A stretch of 64,000 nt of DNA from contig DASTQA010000023.1 in NCBI GenBank assembly GCA_035762005.1, positions 1-64,000 on the forward strand, read 5' to 3'. The stretch is from JAIBJN01 sp035762005. Its GTDB lineage: Bacteria; Actinomycetota; Thermoleophilia; Gaiellales; Gaiellaceae. The notes under the pieces are model-generated. The model had not been told where the DNA came from. It made no database searches and saw nothing but the letters and a program-made list of their open reading frames with translations. Of the stretch, positions 15,758-25,199 are shown in pieces; positions within the stretch are counted from its first letter, which is position 1, and every line of letters begins with the position of its first letter. The translations under genes and the position numbers were made by a program.

Positions 15758-16728
15758 AGGAGGCAACCGTGCACGGCGCGCCGCTCCCCGCGGGCGGCAC
15801 CATCGGCGTCCCGGCGCCCGCGAGCCCGTACGTGAACCGCTCCGACGTGCTGCGGGGGATCGAGTGGTGGGAGGGGCAGGGCTACCGCGTCAAGCTCGCC
15901 CCGGGCGCCCTCGACCGCGACGACTACGTCGCCGGCGACCCCGCGCGGCGCGGCGCGGACGTCACCGCCATGTTCGCCGACCCGGAGGTCGACGTCGTCC
16001 ACTGCCTCCAGGGCGGCTTCGGCTCCGCCCAGGCGATCCCGTCGATCGACTTCGACGTCGTCGCCGCGAGCCCGAAGCCCTTCGTCGGCTTCTCCGACAT
16101 CACGGCCCTCCACGTCGCCCTCCGCCAGCACACGGGGCTCGCGACCTTCTACGGGCCCGGGCTCACCGGCGTCGGCGATCCCGAGACGACCGCCTTCACG
16201 CGTGAGCGCCTCCTCGCGGTGCTGCGGGGCGGCGGCGGGGGCCCGGTGCCGCCGAATCCGGACGACCCGTACTCGCGCACGCTGCGCGGGGGGAGGGTGA
16301 CGGCCCCGCTCGCGGGCGGCTGCCTCTGGCTCCTCCTCCAGACGATGGGGACGCCCTGGGAGGTCGACCTCGAGGACGCCATCCTCTTCTTCGAGGACGT
16401 CGACGCGCCGCCCTGGTACGTCGACGGGATGCTGACCCAGCTTGGACACGCCGGCAAACTCCGAAGCGTGCGCGGAGTCGTAGTTGGGGACATGGAGAAG
16501 TGCGACTGGAGCGAGAATAGGCCCGAATGGCCAAGAACACGGTCGCTCGAGGACGTGCTCGAGGTTCACCTGGAGCCCCTCGACGTGCCCGTGCTATACA
16601 AGCTTCCCTTGGGGCACGGGAAGCACCTGGCGACCATCCCGCTCGGCGTCACCGCGACGCTCGACGCCGACGCGAGGACGCTGGCCTTCGAGTCGCCCGG
16701 ACTCACGATCGGGGGAGAGGGAGCCTGA
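15754..16728 (+). CDS. S66 LD-carboxypeptidase (LdcA/MccF-like serine peptidase)
   Basis: A 324-residue S66 peptidase. The unusual Ser-Glu-His triad is visible: S114 in VGFSDITALH, E214 in LFFEDVD and H288 in LPLGHGKH. The family includes LdcA, which trims murein tetrapeptides during wall recycling, and MccF, which inactivates microcin C by cutting its peptide-nucleotide link. A peptide importer follows directly, so either a muropeptide or a peptide-conjugate substrate is plausible. ATG 15754 overlaps the C45 stop (ATGA). Confidence 0.9.
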   Translation: MKEATVHGAPLPAGGTIGVPAPASPYVNRSDVLRGIEWWEGQGYRVKLAPGALDRDDYVAGDPARRGADVTAMFADPEVDVVHCLQGGFGSAQAIPSIDFDVVAASPKPFVGFSDITALHVALRQHTGLATFYGPGLTGVGDPETTAFTRERLLAVLRGGGGGPVPPNPDDPYSRTLRGGRVTAPLAGGCLWLLLQTMGTPWEVDLEDAILFFEDVDAPPWYVDGMLTQLGHAGKLRSVRGVVVGDMEKCDWSENRPEWPRTRSLEDVLEVHLEPLDVPVLYKLPLGHGKHLATIPLGVTATLDADARTLAFESPGLTIGGEGA

Positions 16729-16729
16729 G

Positions 16730-18415
16730 ATGACCAAGCGCGTGTTGTGGATCCTCGCGCTCCTCGCGCTCGTCGTCACCGCCGCGGCCTGCGGCGGGTC
16801 GGACGACGACGGCGAGGGGACGCCTACCGGGACCGGAACCACCGATGGCGGCGAGGACACGGTCGTCAAGGGCGGCATCCTCCGGGTCGGGACGACCGGG
16901 GAGATCGACTCCATCAACCCCTTCGTCGCCTTCAACGCGGAGAGCTACGAGGCCTTCGTGATCGAGTACCCCCTGCTCGTCCAGTACAGCCCCGAGTTCG
17001 AGTGGGAGGGCGACTGGGCCGAGAGTTGGGAGACCTCCCCCGACGGGTTGACGTGGACCTTCCACCTCAAGGAGGGCGAGTGGTCGGACGGGACGCCCCT
17101 GACGGCGGAGGACGCCGTCTGGACCGGCGAGACCGTCCTCGAGTACGCGAAGGGGCCGACGTCGATCCTCGCGCCCTTCCTCTCCCACGTGAAGAGCCTC
17201 GAGGCGCCCGACCCGCAGACGCTCGTGATCACGTACGAGCAGCCGGTCGGGAACGTCCTCCCGCAGCTCCAGCAGTTCTTCATCCTCCCCAAGCACGTCT
17301 GGGAGCAGCACGTCGGGAGCGACGGCAAGGGCTTGAAGCAGTTCAACCCGCAGGACGACCTGCCGGTCGTCGGCGCGGGGCCGTTCGTCATCACGGAGTT
17401 CGACAAGAAGGGGACGACGATCTTCGAGAAGAACCCGGGCTACTACGGGCCCGAGGCGAACGTCGACGCCGTCGGCTACCAGCACTTCGAGAACGAGGAC
17501 GCCCTGCTCGCCGCCTTCGAGGCGGGCGAGCTCGACTTCCTCGAGGAGGTGCCTCCGAACGCGGTCGCCCAGCTCGAGGAGGACGAGAGCGTGGTCGTCA
17601 GCAAGGTGCCGTCGACGCAGATCAACAACGTCATCTTCAACTCGAACCCCGACAAGCCGCGGAACCGCGAGCTCCTCGACCCGCAGGTGCGCGAGGCGTT
17701 CGAGTACGCGATCGACCGCGAGGAGATCGCCGAGGTCGTCTTCGGAGGGAACGCCGAGCCGGTGGCGAGCATCGTCGCGCCGATCACCGGCGAGTGGATG
17801 AACCCGAACATCGAGCCGCTCCCCTTCGACGTCGACGAGGCGAACCGGATCCTCGACGAGGCCGGCTACGAGCGCGGCGCGGGAGGGGTCCGGATCGACG
17901 ACGAGGGCGAGGAGATGTCGTACGAGGTGATCACGCCCACCGGCGTCCAGGGCGTCCAGCGGACGTTCGAGATCATCAAGAGCGGCCTCGACCAGATCGG
18001 CATCCGCGTCACCCCGAAGGCGCTCGACGACACCACGGCCTTCGAGGAGATCCTGAAGCCTGACAACAAGTACGAGGACTTCGACATCGCCATGTGGAGC
18101 TGGGTCGGCTACCTCGATCCCGACTTCGTCCTCTCCGTGACCACGTGCGACCAGTGGGGCGGCTGGAGCGACACCGGGTACTGCAACGAGGAGTACGACC
18201 GCCTCTACCAGGAGCAGGGCGTGGCCGTCGACCAGGAGGAGCGCAAGGAGATCGTCTGGGAGATGCAGGACATCCACCAGCGCGACCGGCCCTACATCCA
18301 CCTGGTCGCCGTCGAGTACGTCACGGTCTGGCAGGAGGGCTGGGACGGCTTCCACCCCGACCTGATCGCGTACTCGAAGCTCCCCTGGACGGACCCTCAC
18401 CGGACCTCGGAGTAG
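16730..18415 (+). CDS. Peptide-type ABC importer substrate-binding lipoprotein (family 5)
   Basis: A 561-residue SBP_bac_5 protein. The N-terminus is a lipoprotein signal (MTKRVLWILALL ... TAAAC) with the modified cysteine at C21, followed by an Asp/Gly/Thr-rich linker. The binding domain shows LRVGTTGEIDSINPF, SWETSPDGLTWTFHLKEGE and the usual late AMWSWVGYLDPDF. It captures di- or oligopeptides or similar solutes outside the membrane. GGGGGAGAGGGAG precedes ATG 16730. It lies directly after the S66 gene, and a 42-nt gap separates it from the first permease. Confidence 0.93.
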   Translation: MTKRVLWILALLALVVTAAACGGSDDDGEGTPTGTGTTDGGEDTVVKGGILRVGTTGEIDSINPFVAFNAESYEAFVIEYPLLVQYSPEFEWEGDWAESWETSPDGLTWTFHLKEGEWSDGTPLTAEDAVWTGETVLEYAKGPTSILAPFLSHVKSLEAPDPQTLVITYEQPVGNVLPQLQQFFILPKHVWEQHVGSDGKGLKQFNPQDDLPVVGAGPFVITEFDKKGTTIFEKNPGYYGPEANVDAVGYQHFENEDALLAAFEAGELDFLEEVPPNAVAQLEEDESVVVSKVPSTQINNVIFNSNPDKPRNRELLDPQVREAFEYAIDREEIAEVVFGGNAEPVASIVAPITGEWMNPNIEPLPFDVDEANRILDEAGYERGAGGVRIDDEGEEMSYEVITPTGVQGVQRTFEIIKSGLDQIGIRVTPKALDDTTAFEEILKPDNKYEDFDIAMWSWVGYLDPDFVLSVTTCDQWGGWSDTGYCNEEYDRLYQEQGVAVDQEERKEIVWEMQDIHQRDRPYIHLVAVEYVTVWQEGWDGFHPDLIAYSKLPWTDPHRTSE

Positions 18416-18457
18416 AGACGGCCTGAGACCTGGAGCGGCGCGGAAGAGCCGAAGCGC

Positions 18458-19426
18458 GTGAGCGGAACCGACTACGTCGTCAAGCGGACGGTGTTCGCCT
18501 TGATGACGCTGCTGGTCGCGATCACGCTGAACTTCGTCATCTTCCGCGCCGCCCCGGGCGACGCCACCTCGTCGCTCGCGAAGTGCCGGAACTGCACGCC
18601 CGCGTTCCGCGAGGCGCTCCGCGAGGAGCTCGGCCTCGACAAGCCGAAGCTCGAGCAATACTGGATCTACCTCAAGGATCTCGGCCGAGGGGACCTCGGC
18701 GACTCCTTCGTCAGCCGCCAGCCGGTCTGGGAGGAGCTGAAGCAGCCGATCCTCAACACGCTGCCGATGGTCGGCCTCGGCTACCTGATCTCGATCGTCC
18801 TCGGCGTCCTCGTCGGCGTCCTCGCCGCCTGGAGGCGCGGCACGCTCCTCGACTGGGGCGGCGTCTCGACGGCGCTCTTCTTCTACTCGATGCCACAGCA
18901 GTGGCTCGGGCTGATGCTCCTCATCTTCCTCGGGGGCACGCTGCCCGCCTCGGGCGTCAGCGACCCCTTCATCTCGTTCCTCGACCCGAGCTGGTGGGAG
19001 GTCGTGCTCGACCGGCTCGAGCACATGATCCTGCCCTCGCTCACGCTCGGCCTCGTCCTCTACGGCCAGTACGCCCTGATCGTCCGCTCCTCCATGCTCG
19101 AGGCGCTCGGCGAGGACTACATCATGACGGCGCGGGCCAAGGGCCTCTCCGGCTGGGCGATCGTCCGCAAGCACGCGCTGCGCACCTCGCTCCTGCCGAT
19201 CGCGACGCTCGTCGCCCTCACCTTCGGCTACATCATCGGCGGCGACATCCTCGTCGAAGCCGTCTTCTCGTACCCGGGCATCGGCCTCGCCACGTACGAG
19301 GCGGTCTTCGACCGCGACTACCCCGTGCTCCAGGGCGCCTTCCTGCTCCTGACGTTCTCCGTCATCCTCGCGAACTTCGTCGCCGACCTCCTCTACTTCA
19401 AGCTCGACCCCCGGATCAGCGGATGA
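18458..19426 (+). CDS. Peptide ABC importer permease (DppB type)
   Basis: A 322-residue inner-membrane permease with about six helices. The N-terminus (VVKRTVFALMTLLVAITLNF) and extracytoplasmic loop are typical of DppB/OppB. The EAA loop that contacts the ATPases reads DYIMTARAKGLSGWAIVRKH. GTG 18458 begins the frame. It overlaps the second permease by 4 nt. Confidence 0.93.
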   Translation: MSGTDYVVKRTVFALMTLLVAITLNFVIFRAAPGDATSSLAKCRNCTPAFREALREELGLDKPKLEQYWIYLKDLGRGDLGDSFVSRQPVWEELKQPILNTLPMVGLGYLISIVLGVLVGVLAAWRRGTLLDWGGVSTALFFYSMPQQWLGLMLLIFLGGTLPASGVSDPFISFLDPSWWEVVLDRLEHMILPSLTLGLVLYGQYALIVRSSMLEALGEDYIMTARAKGLSGWAIVRKHALRTSLLPIATLVALTFGYIIGGDILVEAVFSYPGIGLATYEAVFDRDYPVLQGAFLLLTFSVILANFVADLLYFKLDPRISG

Positions 19427-20373
19427 CGAGCACCGCACCGATCCTCACGGACGAGCCGCCGCCCCTCCACGCGCCGCCGCCGCGCCGCCGGCCGCTCGTC
19501 TGGACGGTCGTCCGCAGCCAGCCGCAGGCGACAGTGGGCGCGCTCGTCCTCCTCGCCTTCGTCGTCGTCGCGGTGCTCGCGCCGGTGATCGCGCCGTACG
19601 ACCCGCGCGAGAAGGTCGGCGCCGTCTTCGAGCCGCCCTCGAGCGAGCACTGGCTCGGCCTCGACGACGGCGGCTTCGACATGCTCAGCCTCATGATCCA
19701 CGGCGCCCGCGTCTCCCTGATCGTGGGCTTCGCGGCCGCGCTCGTGGCGATGCTCGTCGGCGGCACGGTCGGCCTGCTCGCCGGCTACTTCGGCGGCAAG
19801 ACCGACACGGTCCTGATGCGCCTCACCGACTACTTCATCGTCATCCCCGACATCCCCCTCATGCTCGTCGTCGCGGCCGTCTGGGGCCGGAGCCTGACGA
19901 ACATCATCCTCATCATCGGCCTCATCTACTGGACGACGACCGCCCGCGTCATCCGCTCCCAGGTGCTGAGCGTGCGCGAGCGCGTCTACGTGCAGCGGAC
20001 GCGGGCGCTCGGCGCCGGCCACCGCCGCATCCTCTTCCGCCACGTCCTCCCCCAGGTGGCGCCCCTCCTCGTGGCGATCACGGTCCTCAGCGTCGCCGTC
20101 GCCATCTTCGCCGAGACCGCGATCGCCTTCCTCGGGCTCGGCGACCCGACGCTCATCTCCTGGGGAAAGCTGATCGAGAACGCCTTCTCCCGGAGCGCCA
20201 TCTCCGTCGACGCCTGGTGGGCGATCGTCCCGCCGGGCCTGGCGGTCGTCGCCGTCGTCCTCGCCTGCACGATGCTCGGCCGGTCGCTCGAGGACACGCT
20301 CAACCCGCGCCTTCGCGTGGGCCACCTGTCCGTCAACCGCTTCCGCATGCGCCGGGCGGAGGGCGAGCAGTGA
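19423..20373 (+). CDS. Peptide ABC importer permease (DppC type)
   Basis: A 316-residue permease. A Pro-rich cytoplasmic N-terminus precedes the OppC_N helix and the transport domain. HWLGLDDGGFDMLSLMIHGARVSL is the DppC-type loop, shortened here in quotation to its role, and the EAA loop reads VQRTRALGAGHRRILFRHVL. ATG 19423 overlaps the upstream stop (ATGA), so the two permeases are made in equal amounts. Confidence 0.92.
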   Translation: MTSTAPILTDEPPPLHAPPPRRRPLVWTVVRSQPQATVGALVLLAFVVVAVLAPVIAPYDPREKVGAVFEPPSSEHWLGLDDGGFDMLSLMIHGARVSLIVGFAAALVAMLVGGTVGLLAGYFGGKTDTVLMRLTDYFIVIPDIPLMLVVAAVWGRSLTNIILIIGLIYWTTTARVIRSQVLSVRERVYVQRTRALGAGHRRILFRHVLPQVAPLLVAITVLSVAVAIFAETAIAFLGLGDPTLISWGKLIENAFSRSAISVDAWWAIVPPGLAVVAVVLACTMLGRSLEDTLNPRLRVGHLSVNRFRMRRAEGEQ

Positions 20374-21341
20374 GCCTCCTCGAGGTGCAGGAGCTCAACG
20401 TCTGGTTCGACCTCGCCTCGGGCGGCGAGCTCCACGCCGTCCAGGGGGTGAGCTTCGAGCTCGACGCCGGCGAGCGCTTCGGGCTCGTGGGCGAGTCCGG
20501 CTGCGGGAAGACGACCGCGATCCTCGCGCTCATGGGGCTCCTCCCGCCGAACGCGTCGGTGGCGGGCCAAGTCCTCCTCGAGGGCGAGGACGTCCTCGCG
20601 CGCGGCGAGCGGACCGTCGCGCCGCACCGCTGGCGCGACGTGGCGATGGTCTTCCAGGGCGCCATGAACGCCTTCAACCCGGTGAAGCGGATCGGCGAGC
20701 AGATCGTCGAGCCGATGGAGCTCCACGGCGTGGCGCAGGGCCGCGAGGCACGCCGGCAGGCCGGCGAGCTCCTCGAGCGCGTCGGCATCCCCGCCGAGCG
20801 CGCCGCGAGGTACCCGCACGAGTTCTCGGGCGGCATGCGCCAGCGCGCGGCGATCGCGATGGCGCTCGCCTGCCAGCCGAAGATCCTGCTCGCCGACGAG
20901 CCGACGACCGCGCTCGACGTGATGGTGCAGGCGCAGATCCTGGAGCTGCTCGTCGCGCTCGCGCACGACTTCGGCCTCGCGCTCGTCCTCGTCACGCACG
21001 ACCTTCCCGTCGTCGCGCAGGTCTGCGACCGCGCCGCGGTCATGTACGCGGGCGAGATCGTCGAGGCCGGCCCGACCGACGCGCTCTTCCACGAGCCCCG
21101 GCATCCCTACACGCGGCTGCTCTTCGCCGCGACGCCCGATCTCTACGGCGAGGAGCCCGTGGCGTCGATCCCGGGGACGCCGCCGCGGCTCGACCGGCCG
21201 ATCGTGGGCTGTCCCTTCCGCCCGCGCTGCGACCGCGCGTTCGCGCCCTGCGGGGACGTGCACCCGCCCCTCAAGGCCGTCGCGCCTGCGCGCGTCGCCG
21301 CCTGCCACCTGAACGACGTGCCCGAGGCGGTCGCGAGCTGA
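20370..21341 (+). CDS. Peptide ABC importer ATPase (DppD type)
   Basis: A 323-residue ABC ATPase. Walker A is GESGCGKTT (about 41-49), the signature is FSGGMRQR, and Walker B is ILLADEPTTALD. The C-terminal oligopeptide domain with CPFRPRCDRAFAPC may bind an Fe-S cluster, as reported for some peptide transporter ATPases. GTG 20370 overlaps the previous stop by 4 nt. Confidence 0.94.
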   Translation: MSLLEVQELNVWFDLASGGELHAVQGVSFELDAGERFGLVGESGCGKTTAILALMGLLPPNASVAGQVLLEGEDVLARGERTVAPHRWRDVAMVFQGAMNAFNPVKRIGEQIVEPMELHGVAQGREARRQAGELLERVGIPAERAARYPHEFSGGMRQRAAIAMALACQPKILLADEPTTALDVMVQAQILELLVALAHDFGLALVLVTHDLPVVAQVCDRAAVMYAGEIVEAGPTDALFHEPRHPYTRLLFAATPDLYGEEPVASIPGTPPRLDRPIVGCPFRPRCDRAFAPCGDVHPPLKAVAPARVAACHLNDVPEAVAS

Positions 21342-22342
21342 GCGGCGGGAACGGCGCGGCGCCGCTTCTCGAGGTCGAGGGCCTCGTCACCCGCTACCCG
21401 GTTCCGCGCGGGCTCGTGGGCGTGCTCGCGCGCGAGCCGCGCCGCTTCGTGCACGCGGTCGAAGGGGTCTCCTTCGTCCTGCGCAGGGGCGAGATGCTCG
21501 CCCTCGTCGGCGAGTCGGGCTGCGGGAAGACGACGACCGCCCACACCATCCTGCGGCTCGTGGAGGCCGACGCCGGCTCCATCCGCTTCGACGGGACCGA
21601 CATCTCGGCGCTCGGCAGCGGCGACCTGCGGCCCCTGCGGCGCCGGATGCAGATGATCTACCAGGACCCGTACGAGTCCCTCGACCCCCGCTTCCGCGTC
21701 CGCCGGACGCTCGAGGAGCCCCTCGAGGTGCACGGGATCGGCTCGCGGAGCGAGCGGCGACAGGAGGCCGAGCAGGCGCTTCGCCTGACCGGCCTCGACC
21801 CGCCCGAGCTCTTCCTCGACCGCTATCCGCACGAGCTCTCCGGCGGCCAGCGCCAGCGCGTGGCGATCGCGGCGAGCCTCGTCCTCCATCCCGACCTGCT
21901 CGTCGCCGACGAGCCCGTCTCGATGCTCGACGTGTCCGTGCGGGCGGGCATCCTCGAGATCCTCGACGACCTCCGCCGGCACGGGCTCGGGATCCTCATG
22001 ATCACGCACGACCTCTCCACGGCGGCACGCTTCGCCGACCGGATCGCCGTCATGTACCTCGGCCGCATCGTCGAGGAAGGGCCCTCGCGCGAGGTCGTGG
22101 ACAACCCGCAGCACCCGTACACGAAGGCGCTCCTCTCGGTCGTGCCGAAGCGCGACCCGCGTCAGCGCTCCCGGCCGGAGATCCTCCGGGGCGAGACGCC
22201 GAACCCGGTCGAGGTCCCGCCCGGGTGCCGGTTCCACCCACGCTGCCCGATCGCGATTCCGGAGTGCAGGGAGATCGACCCGGAGCTCCGCGAGCCCTCC
22301 GACGCCCGCCCGGGCCACCGGGCGGCCTGCATCCGCACGTGA
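21338..22342 (+). CDS. Peptide ABC importer ATPase (DppF type), probable CTG start
   Basis: A 334-residue ABC ATPase: GESGCGKTT (Walker A), LSGGQRQR (signature), LLVADEPVSMLD (Walker B), and a Cys-containing C-terminus (CRFHPRCPIAIPEC). The first standard start in frame is GTG 21416, but the conserved first strand (PLLEVEGLVTRYPV) lies before it. The only codon that could start it upstream is CTG 21338, which overlaps the preceding stop as CTGA, just as ATGA and GTGA do at the other junctions of this operon. I therefore infer CTG as the start. Confidence 0.88.
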   Translation: MSGGNGAAPLLEVEGLVTRYPVPRGLVGVLAREPRRFVHAVEGVSFVLRRGEMLALVGESGCGKTTTAHTILRLVEADAGSIRFDGTDISALGSGDLRPLRRRMQMIYQDPYESLDPRFRVRRTLEEPLEVHGIGSRSERRQEAEQALRLTGLDPPELFLDRYPHELSGGQRQRVAIAASLVLHPDLLVADEPVSMLDVSVRAGILEILDDLRRHGLGILMITHDLSTAARFADRIAVMYLGRIVEEGPSREVVDNPQHPYTKALLSVVPKRDPRQRSRPEILRGETPNPVEVPPGCRFHPRCPIAIPECREIDPELREPSDARPGHRAACIRT

Positions 22343-23949
22343 ACGCCGACGTCGTCCTCACAGGCGCATCCGTCTTCGCGCCGGGCCGCCCCGAGGCCGT
22401 CGCCCTGCGCGCCGGCCGCGTCGCGGCGGTCGGGACGGCCCGAGAGGCGCGCGACTGGGCCGGCCCGGACACGCGCGTGCTCGAGCTCGAGGGGCGGACG
22501 GTCCTCCCGGGCTTCCAGGACGCGCATCTCCACCCTCCGAGCGGCGGACTCGCGTCCATGCAGTGCTACCTCTTCGACGCCGAGACGCGGGAGCAGTGCC
22601 TCGAGGCCGTCGCCCGCTACGCCGCGGAGCGTCCGCAGCTCGAGTGGATCGTCGGCGGCGGCTGGTCGATCGACTCCTTCCCGGGCGGGACGCCGAGCCG
22701 GGCCGACCTCGACGCCGTCGTCCCCGACCGGCCGGTCTTCCTCGACAACCGCGACGGGCACGGCGGCTGGGTGAACTCGCGCGCGCTCGAGCTGGCCGGC
22801 GTGACCGCGGCGACGCCCGACCCGCCCGACGGCCGCATCGAGCGCGGGCCGTCCGGCGACGCGCAGGGGACGCTGCACGAGGGCGCCATGACGCTCGTGA
22901 CGCGCCTCCTGCCGCCGACCTCGCAGGCGGAGTGGGAAGAGGCGATCCTCCGTGCCCAGGCGGAGCTCCACGCGCTCGGGATCACGGCCTGGCAGGACGC
23001 GTCCGTCGGGCCCGACACGTACCCCGCCTACCTCACGCTCGCCGAGCGTGGGGCCCTGACGATGCGGATGGAGGGGAACCTCCTCTGGGAGCGCGGCCGC
23101 GACGACGGCCAGCTCGAGGAGCTCGTCACGCGCCGGGACGGAGGCTCGGCCGGCCGGCTCCGGCTGCGCGGGGCGAAGATCTTCGTCGACGGCGTGCTCG
23201 AGAACTTCACCGGCGCCGTCATCGAGCCCTACGTGGGCACGGAGAACAAGGGCCTCTCCATGCACGACCCCGAGGAGCTGGCCGCGATCGTCACCGCCCT
23301 CGACCGGAACGGCTTCCAGGTGCACATGCACACGATCGGCGACCGCGCCGTGCGCGAGGCGCTCGACGCGACCGAGGCGGCGCGGCGCGCGAACGGTCCG
23401 CGTGACCGTCGCTTCCACCTCGCCCACGTCCAGCTCGTGCATCCCGACGACCTCCCCCGCTTCGCGGAGCTCGGCGTCGTCGCGAACGTGTCGCCCTACT
23501 GGGCTTGCCGGAGCGGCTACGTCACGGACCTGACCGAGCCGTTCATCGGCCCCGAGCGCTCCGCGCGCATGTACCCCTTCGGCAGCCTGCGCCGTGCGGG
23601 CGCCCGCCTCGCCTTCGGGAGCGACTGGACGGTCTCGACGCCGAACCCGCTCCTCGAGATCGAGGTCGCCGTGACGCGCGCCCCTCCGGACGACCGGGGC
23701 GCCGAGCCGCTCCTCCCCGGCGAGGCGCTCGATCTCGAGACCGCGCTCGAGACGTTCTCGGCCGGCTCGGCCTACGTCAACTTCCTCGACGAGGAGACGG
23801 GCACGATCGAGCCCGGCAAGCTCGCCGACCTCGTCGTCCTCGACCGCGACGTCCTCGACCCGGGAGCGGGCCCGATCGGCGACGCCGGCGTGCTCCTCAC
23901 GCTCGTCGAGGGCGAGGCCGTCCACGCGGCGCCCGAGCTCGGCTGGTAG
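22339..23949 (+). CDS. YtcJ-like amidohydrolase (amidohydrolase 3 family)
   Basis: A 536-residue metal-dependent hydrolase. The composite b-sandwich/TIM barrel shows VLPGFQDAHLHP (HxH near residue 63), a lysine-free barrel with HMHTIGDRAVREAL and HLAHVQLVHPDD, and FGSDWTVSTPNPLLEI for the last Asp. GTIEPGKLADLVVLDRD is the usual closing strand. YtcJ-like proteins hydrolyse amides or N-acyl compounds. GTG 22339 overlaps the ATPase stop, making it the last gene of the coupled operon. Confidence 0.9.
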   Translation: MNADVVLTGASVFAPGRPEAVALRAGRVAAVGTAREARDWAGPDTRVLELEGRTVLPGFQDAHLHPPSGGLASMQCYLFDAETREQCLEAVARYAAERPQLEWIVGGGWSIDSFPGGTPSRADLDAVVPDRPVFLDNRDGHGGWVNSRALELAGVTAATPDPPDGRIERGPSGDAQGTLHEGAMTLVTRLLPPTSQAEWEEAILRAQAELHALGITAWQDASVGPDTYPAYLTLAERGALTMRMEGNLLWERGRDDGQLEELVTRRDGGSAGRLRLRGAKIFVDGVLENFTGAVIEPYVGTENKGLSMHDPEELAAIVTALDRNGFQVHMHTIGDRAVREALDATEAARRANGPRDRRFHLAHVQLVHPDDLPRFAELGVVANVSPYWACRSGYVTDLTEPFIGPERSARMYPFGSLRRAGARLAFGSDWTVSTPNPLLEIEVAVTRAPPDDRGAEPLLPGEALDLETALETFSAGSAYVNFLDEETGTIEPGKLADLVVLDRDVLDPGAGPIGDAGVLLTLVEGEAVHAAPELGW

Positions 23950-23953
23950 GGCC

Positions 23954-25135
23954 TCACCCGCCGCGGAGCTCGCCGGCGACGCCGTAGCTCTCCTGCTCGC
24001 GCCGGAGCCAGTCGGCGAAGAAGGGCTCGATGATGCGGTAGTCGCCCTCCCGGCCACGGCCGACGATCTCCTTCGTCACGAGCGCGCCGATCGCGCGCTG
24101 GAGCGTCGCCTTCGCCGGCAGGTCGTGGCGCTCGGCGTAGCCGGCCGCGTAGATCGAGCCCGTCGGCTCGTCCGCGAGCGCCAGCATGAGGAGCCGCTGA
24201 GCGTGAGGAGCGTCGTCCCAGAGGTTCGCGAAGTGGTTGTGCTCGGAGCGGAGCGCCTGCTCGACCGCGTGCTCGACGTCGGCGAGACGGGCGAAGTGCC
24301 CGCGCGGAACGAGCTCCCAGAGGAAGTACGCGAGCTCCTGCGTCCCGTAGGGATGGCCGCCCGTCGCCTCGAGCACCCGCGCGAGCGCCTCGTCGTCGAT
24401 GCCCTTCTCCGTCTCGTCGAAGCGCTCGCGGAGAAAGGCCGCGAAGGCGGCGGGCTCGATCGGCCCGATCTCGAGGCGCTTCGCGCTCCGCCAGAACGGC
24501 TCGTTCGCGTCCTCGAAGATCCGCTCGAGGACGTGCCGCTTGCTCCCGAGGTAGACGTGACCGACCTGCGGCTGGGACTGGAAGACGGCGCGCATGAGGT
24601 TCGGGAAGCCCGGATCGAGCGAGAGCACCTCCTGGAACTCGTCGAAGACGAGGACGACGCGCCGACCGCGCTCCGTCGCGATCCGCCCGGGGAGGGCGAG
24701 GAGCGCCTCGATCGTCTCGTCGATCTCGGCCCGCCGGCGGCCTGCGTGGAAGGTGAAGCGGAGGCTCGCGTCGATCGGGTCGACCTCCATCGTCGGCGTG
24801 ACGCGGAGGCCGCGGAAGAGGCCCGCCGCGCGCTCGACCGCTCCGCCGACGACGCCGTGGAGGTCGCTGTAGATCGACTTCGCGAGCGCCGCTGCCAGCC
24901 GCTCCTTCGTCGGCGTCTTCATGAGGTCGCAGTAGCCGACGAGGACCCCCTCGCGCATCGCCTCCTGTGCCGCCCGCAGGACGAGGGACGACTTGCCGTA
25001 GCGCCTCGGCGCGAAGACGAGGACGTCCTGGCCGTTGCGCATGTCGCGCTTCAGCTCGTCGAGCTCGGCCTCCCGGTCCGTGAACGCCCGGTCGAGGGCG
25101 AGGGCGCCGAACGTGAAAGGGTTCGTATGCGGCAC
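23954..25135 (-). CDS. AAA-type ATPase (PF01637-like, archaeal-ATPase/STAND-related)
   Basis: A 393-residue ATPase. It starts FGALALDRAFTDREAEL, the FVxRExEL-type entry motif, followed by Walker A APRRYGKSSL (about 42-51) and Walker B VVLVFDEFQEVL. A C-terminal winged helix is likely near AERHDLPAKATLQRAIGALV. Similar proteins are common in archaea and high-GC bacteria and are mostly of unknown role; some lie near mobile or defence genes. It starts at GTG 25135, inside a near-perfect palindrome, so autoregulation is plausible. It stands alone, convergent with the operon upstream. Confidence 0.85.
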   Translation of the reverse strand: MPHTNPFTFGALALDRAFTDREAELDELKRDMRNGQDVLVFAPRRYGKSSLVLRAAQEAMREGVLVGYCDLMKTPTKERLAAALAKSIYSDLHGVVGGAVERAAGLFRGLRVTPTMEVDPIDASLRFTFHAGRRRAEIDETIEALLALPGRIATERGRRVVLVFDEFQEVLSLDPGFPNLMRAVFQSQPQVGHVYLGSKRHVLERIFEDANEPFWRSAKRLEIGPIEPAAFAAFLRERFDETEKGIDDEALARVLEATGGHPYGTQELAYFLWELVPRGHFARLADVEHAVEQALRSEHNHFANLWDDAPHAQRLLMLALADEPTGSIYAAGYAERHDLPAKATLQRAIGALVTKEIVGRGREGDYRIIEPFFADWLRREQESYGVAGELRGG

Positions 25136-25157
25136 TGCATTATGCAGTGTGGCATAC
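25125..25157. repeat. 33-bp palindrome over the ATPase start codon
   Basis: The sequence is a nearly complete palindrome: outer arms GTATGC (25125) and GCATAC (25152), inner arms CACTGCAT and ATGCAGTG. The GTG start of the ATPase gene (25135) lies inside the left arm. On the minus strand the centre reads CATAAT, a possible -10. A DNA-binding dimer here would block both promoter and start. Confidence 0.65.
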
Positions 25158-25199
25158 GGCCCGGCGCCCGCGGGTGCAGAGTTTCCAGAACCCGACCTT

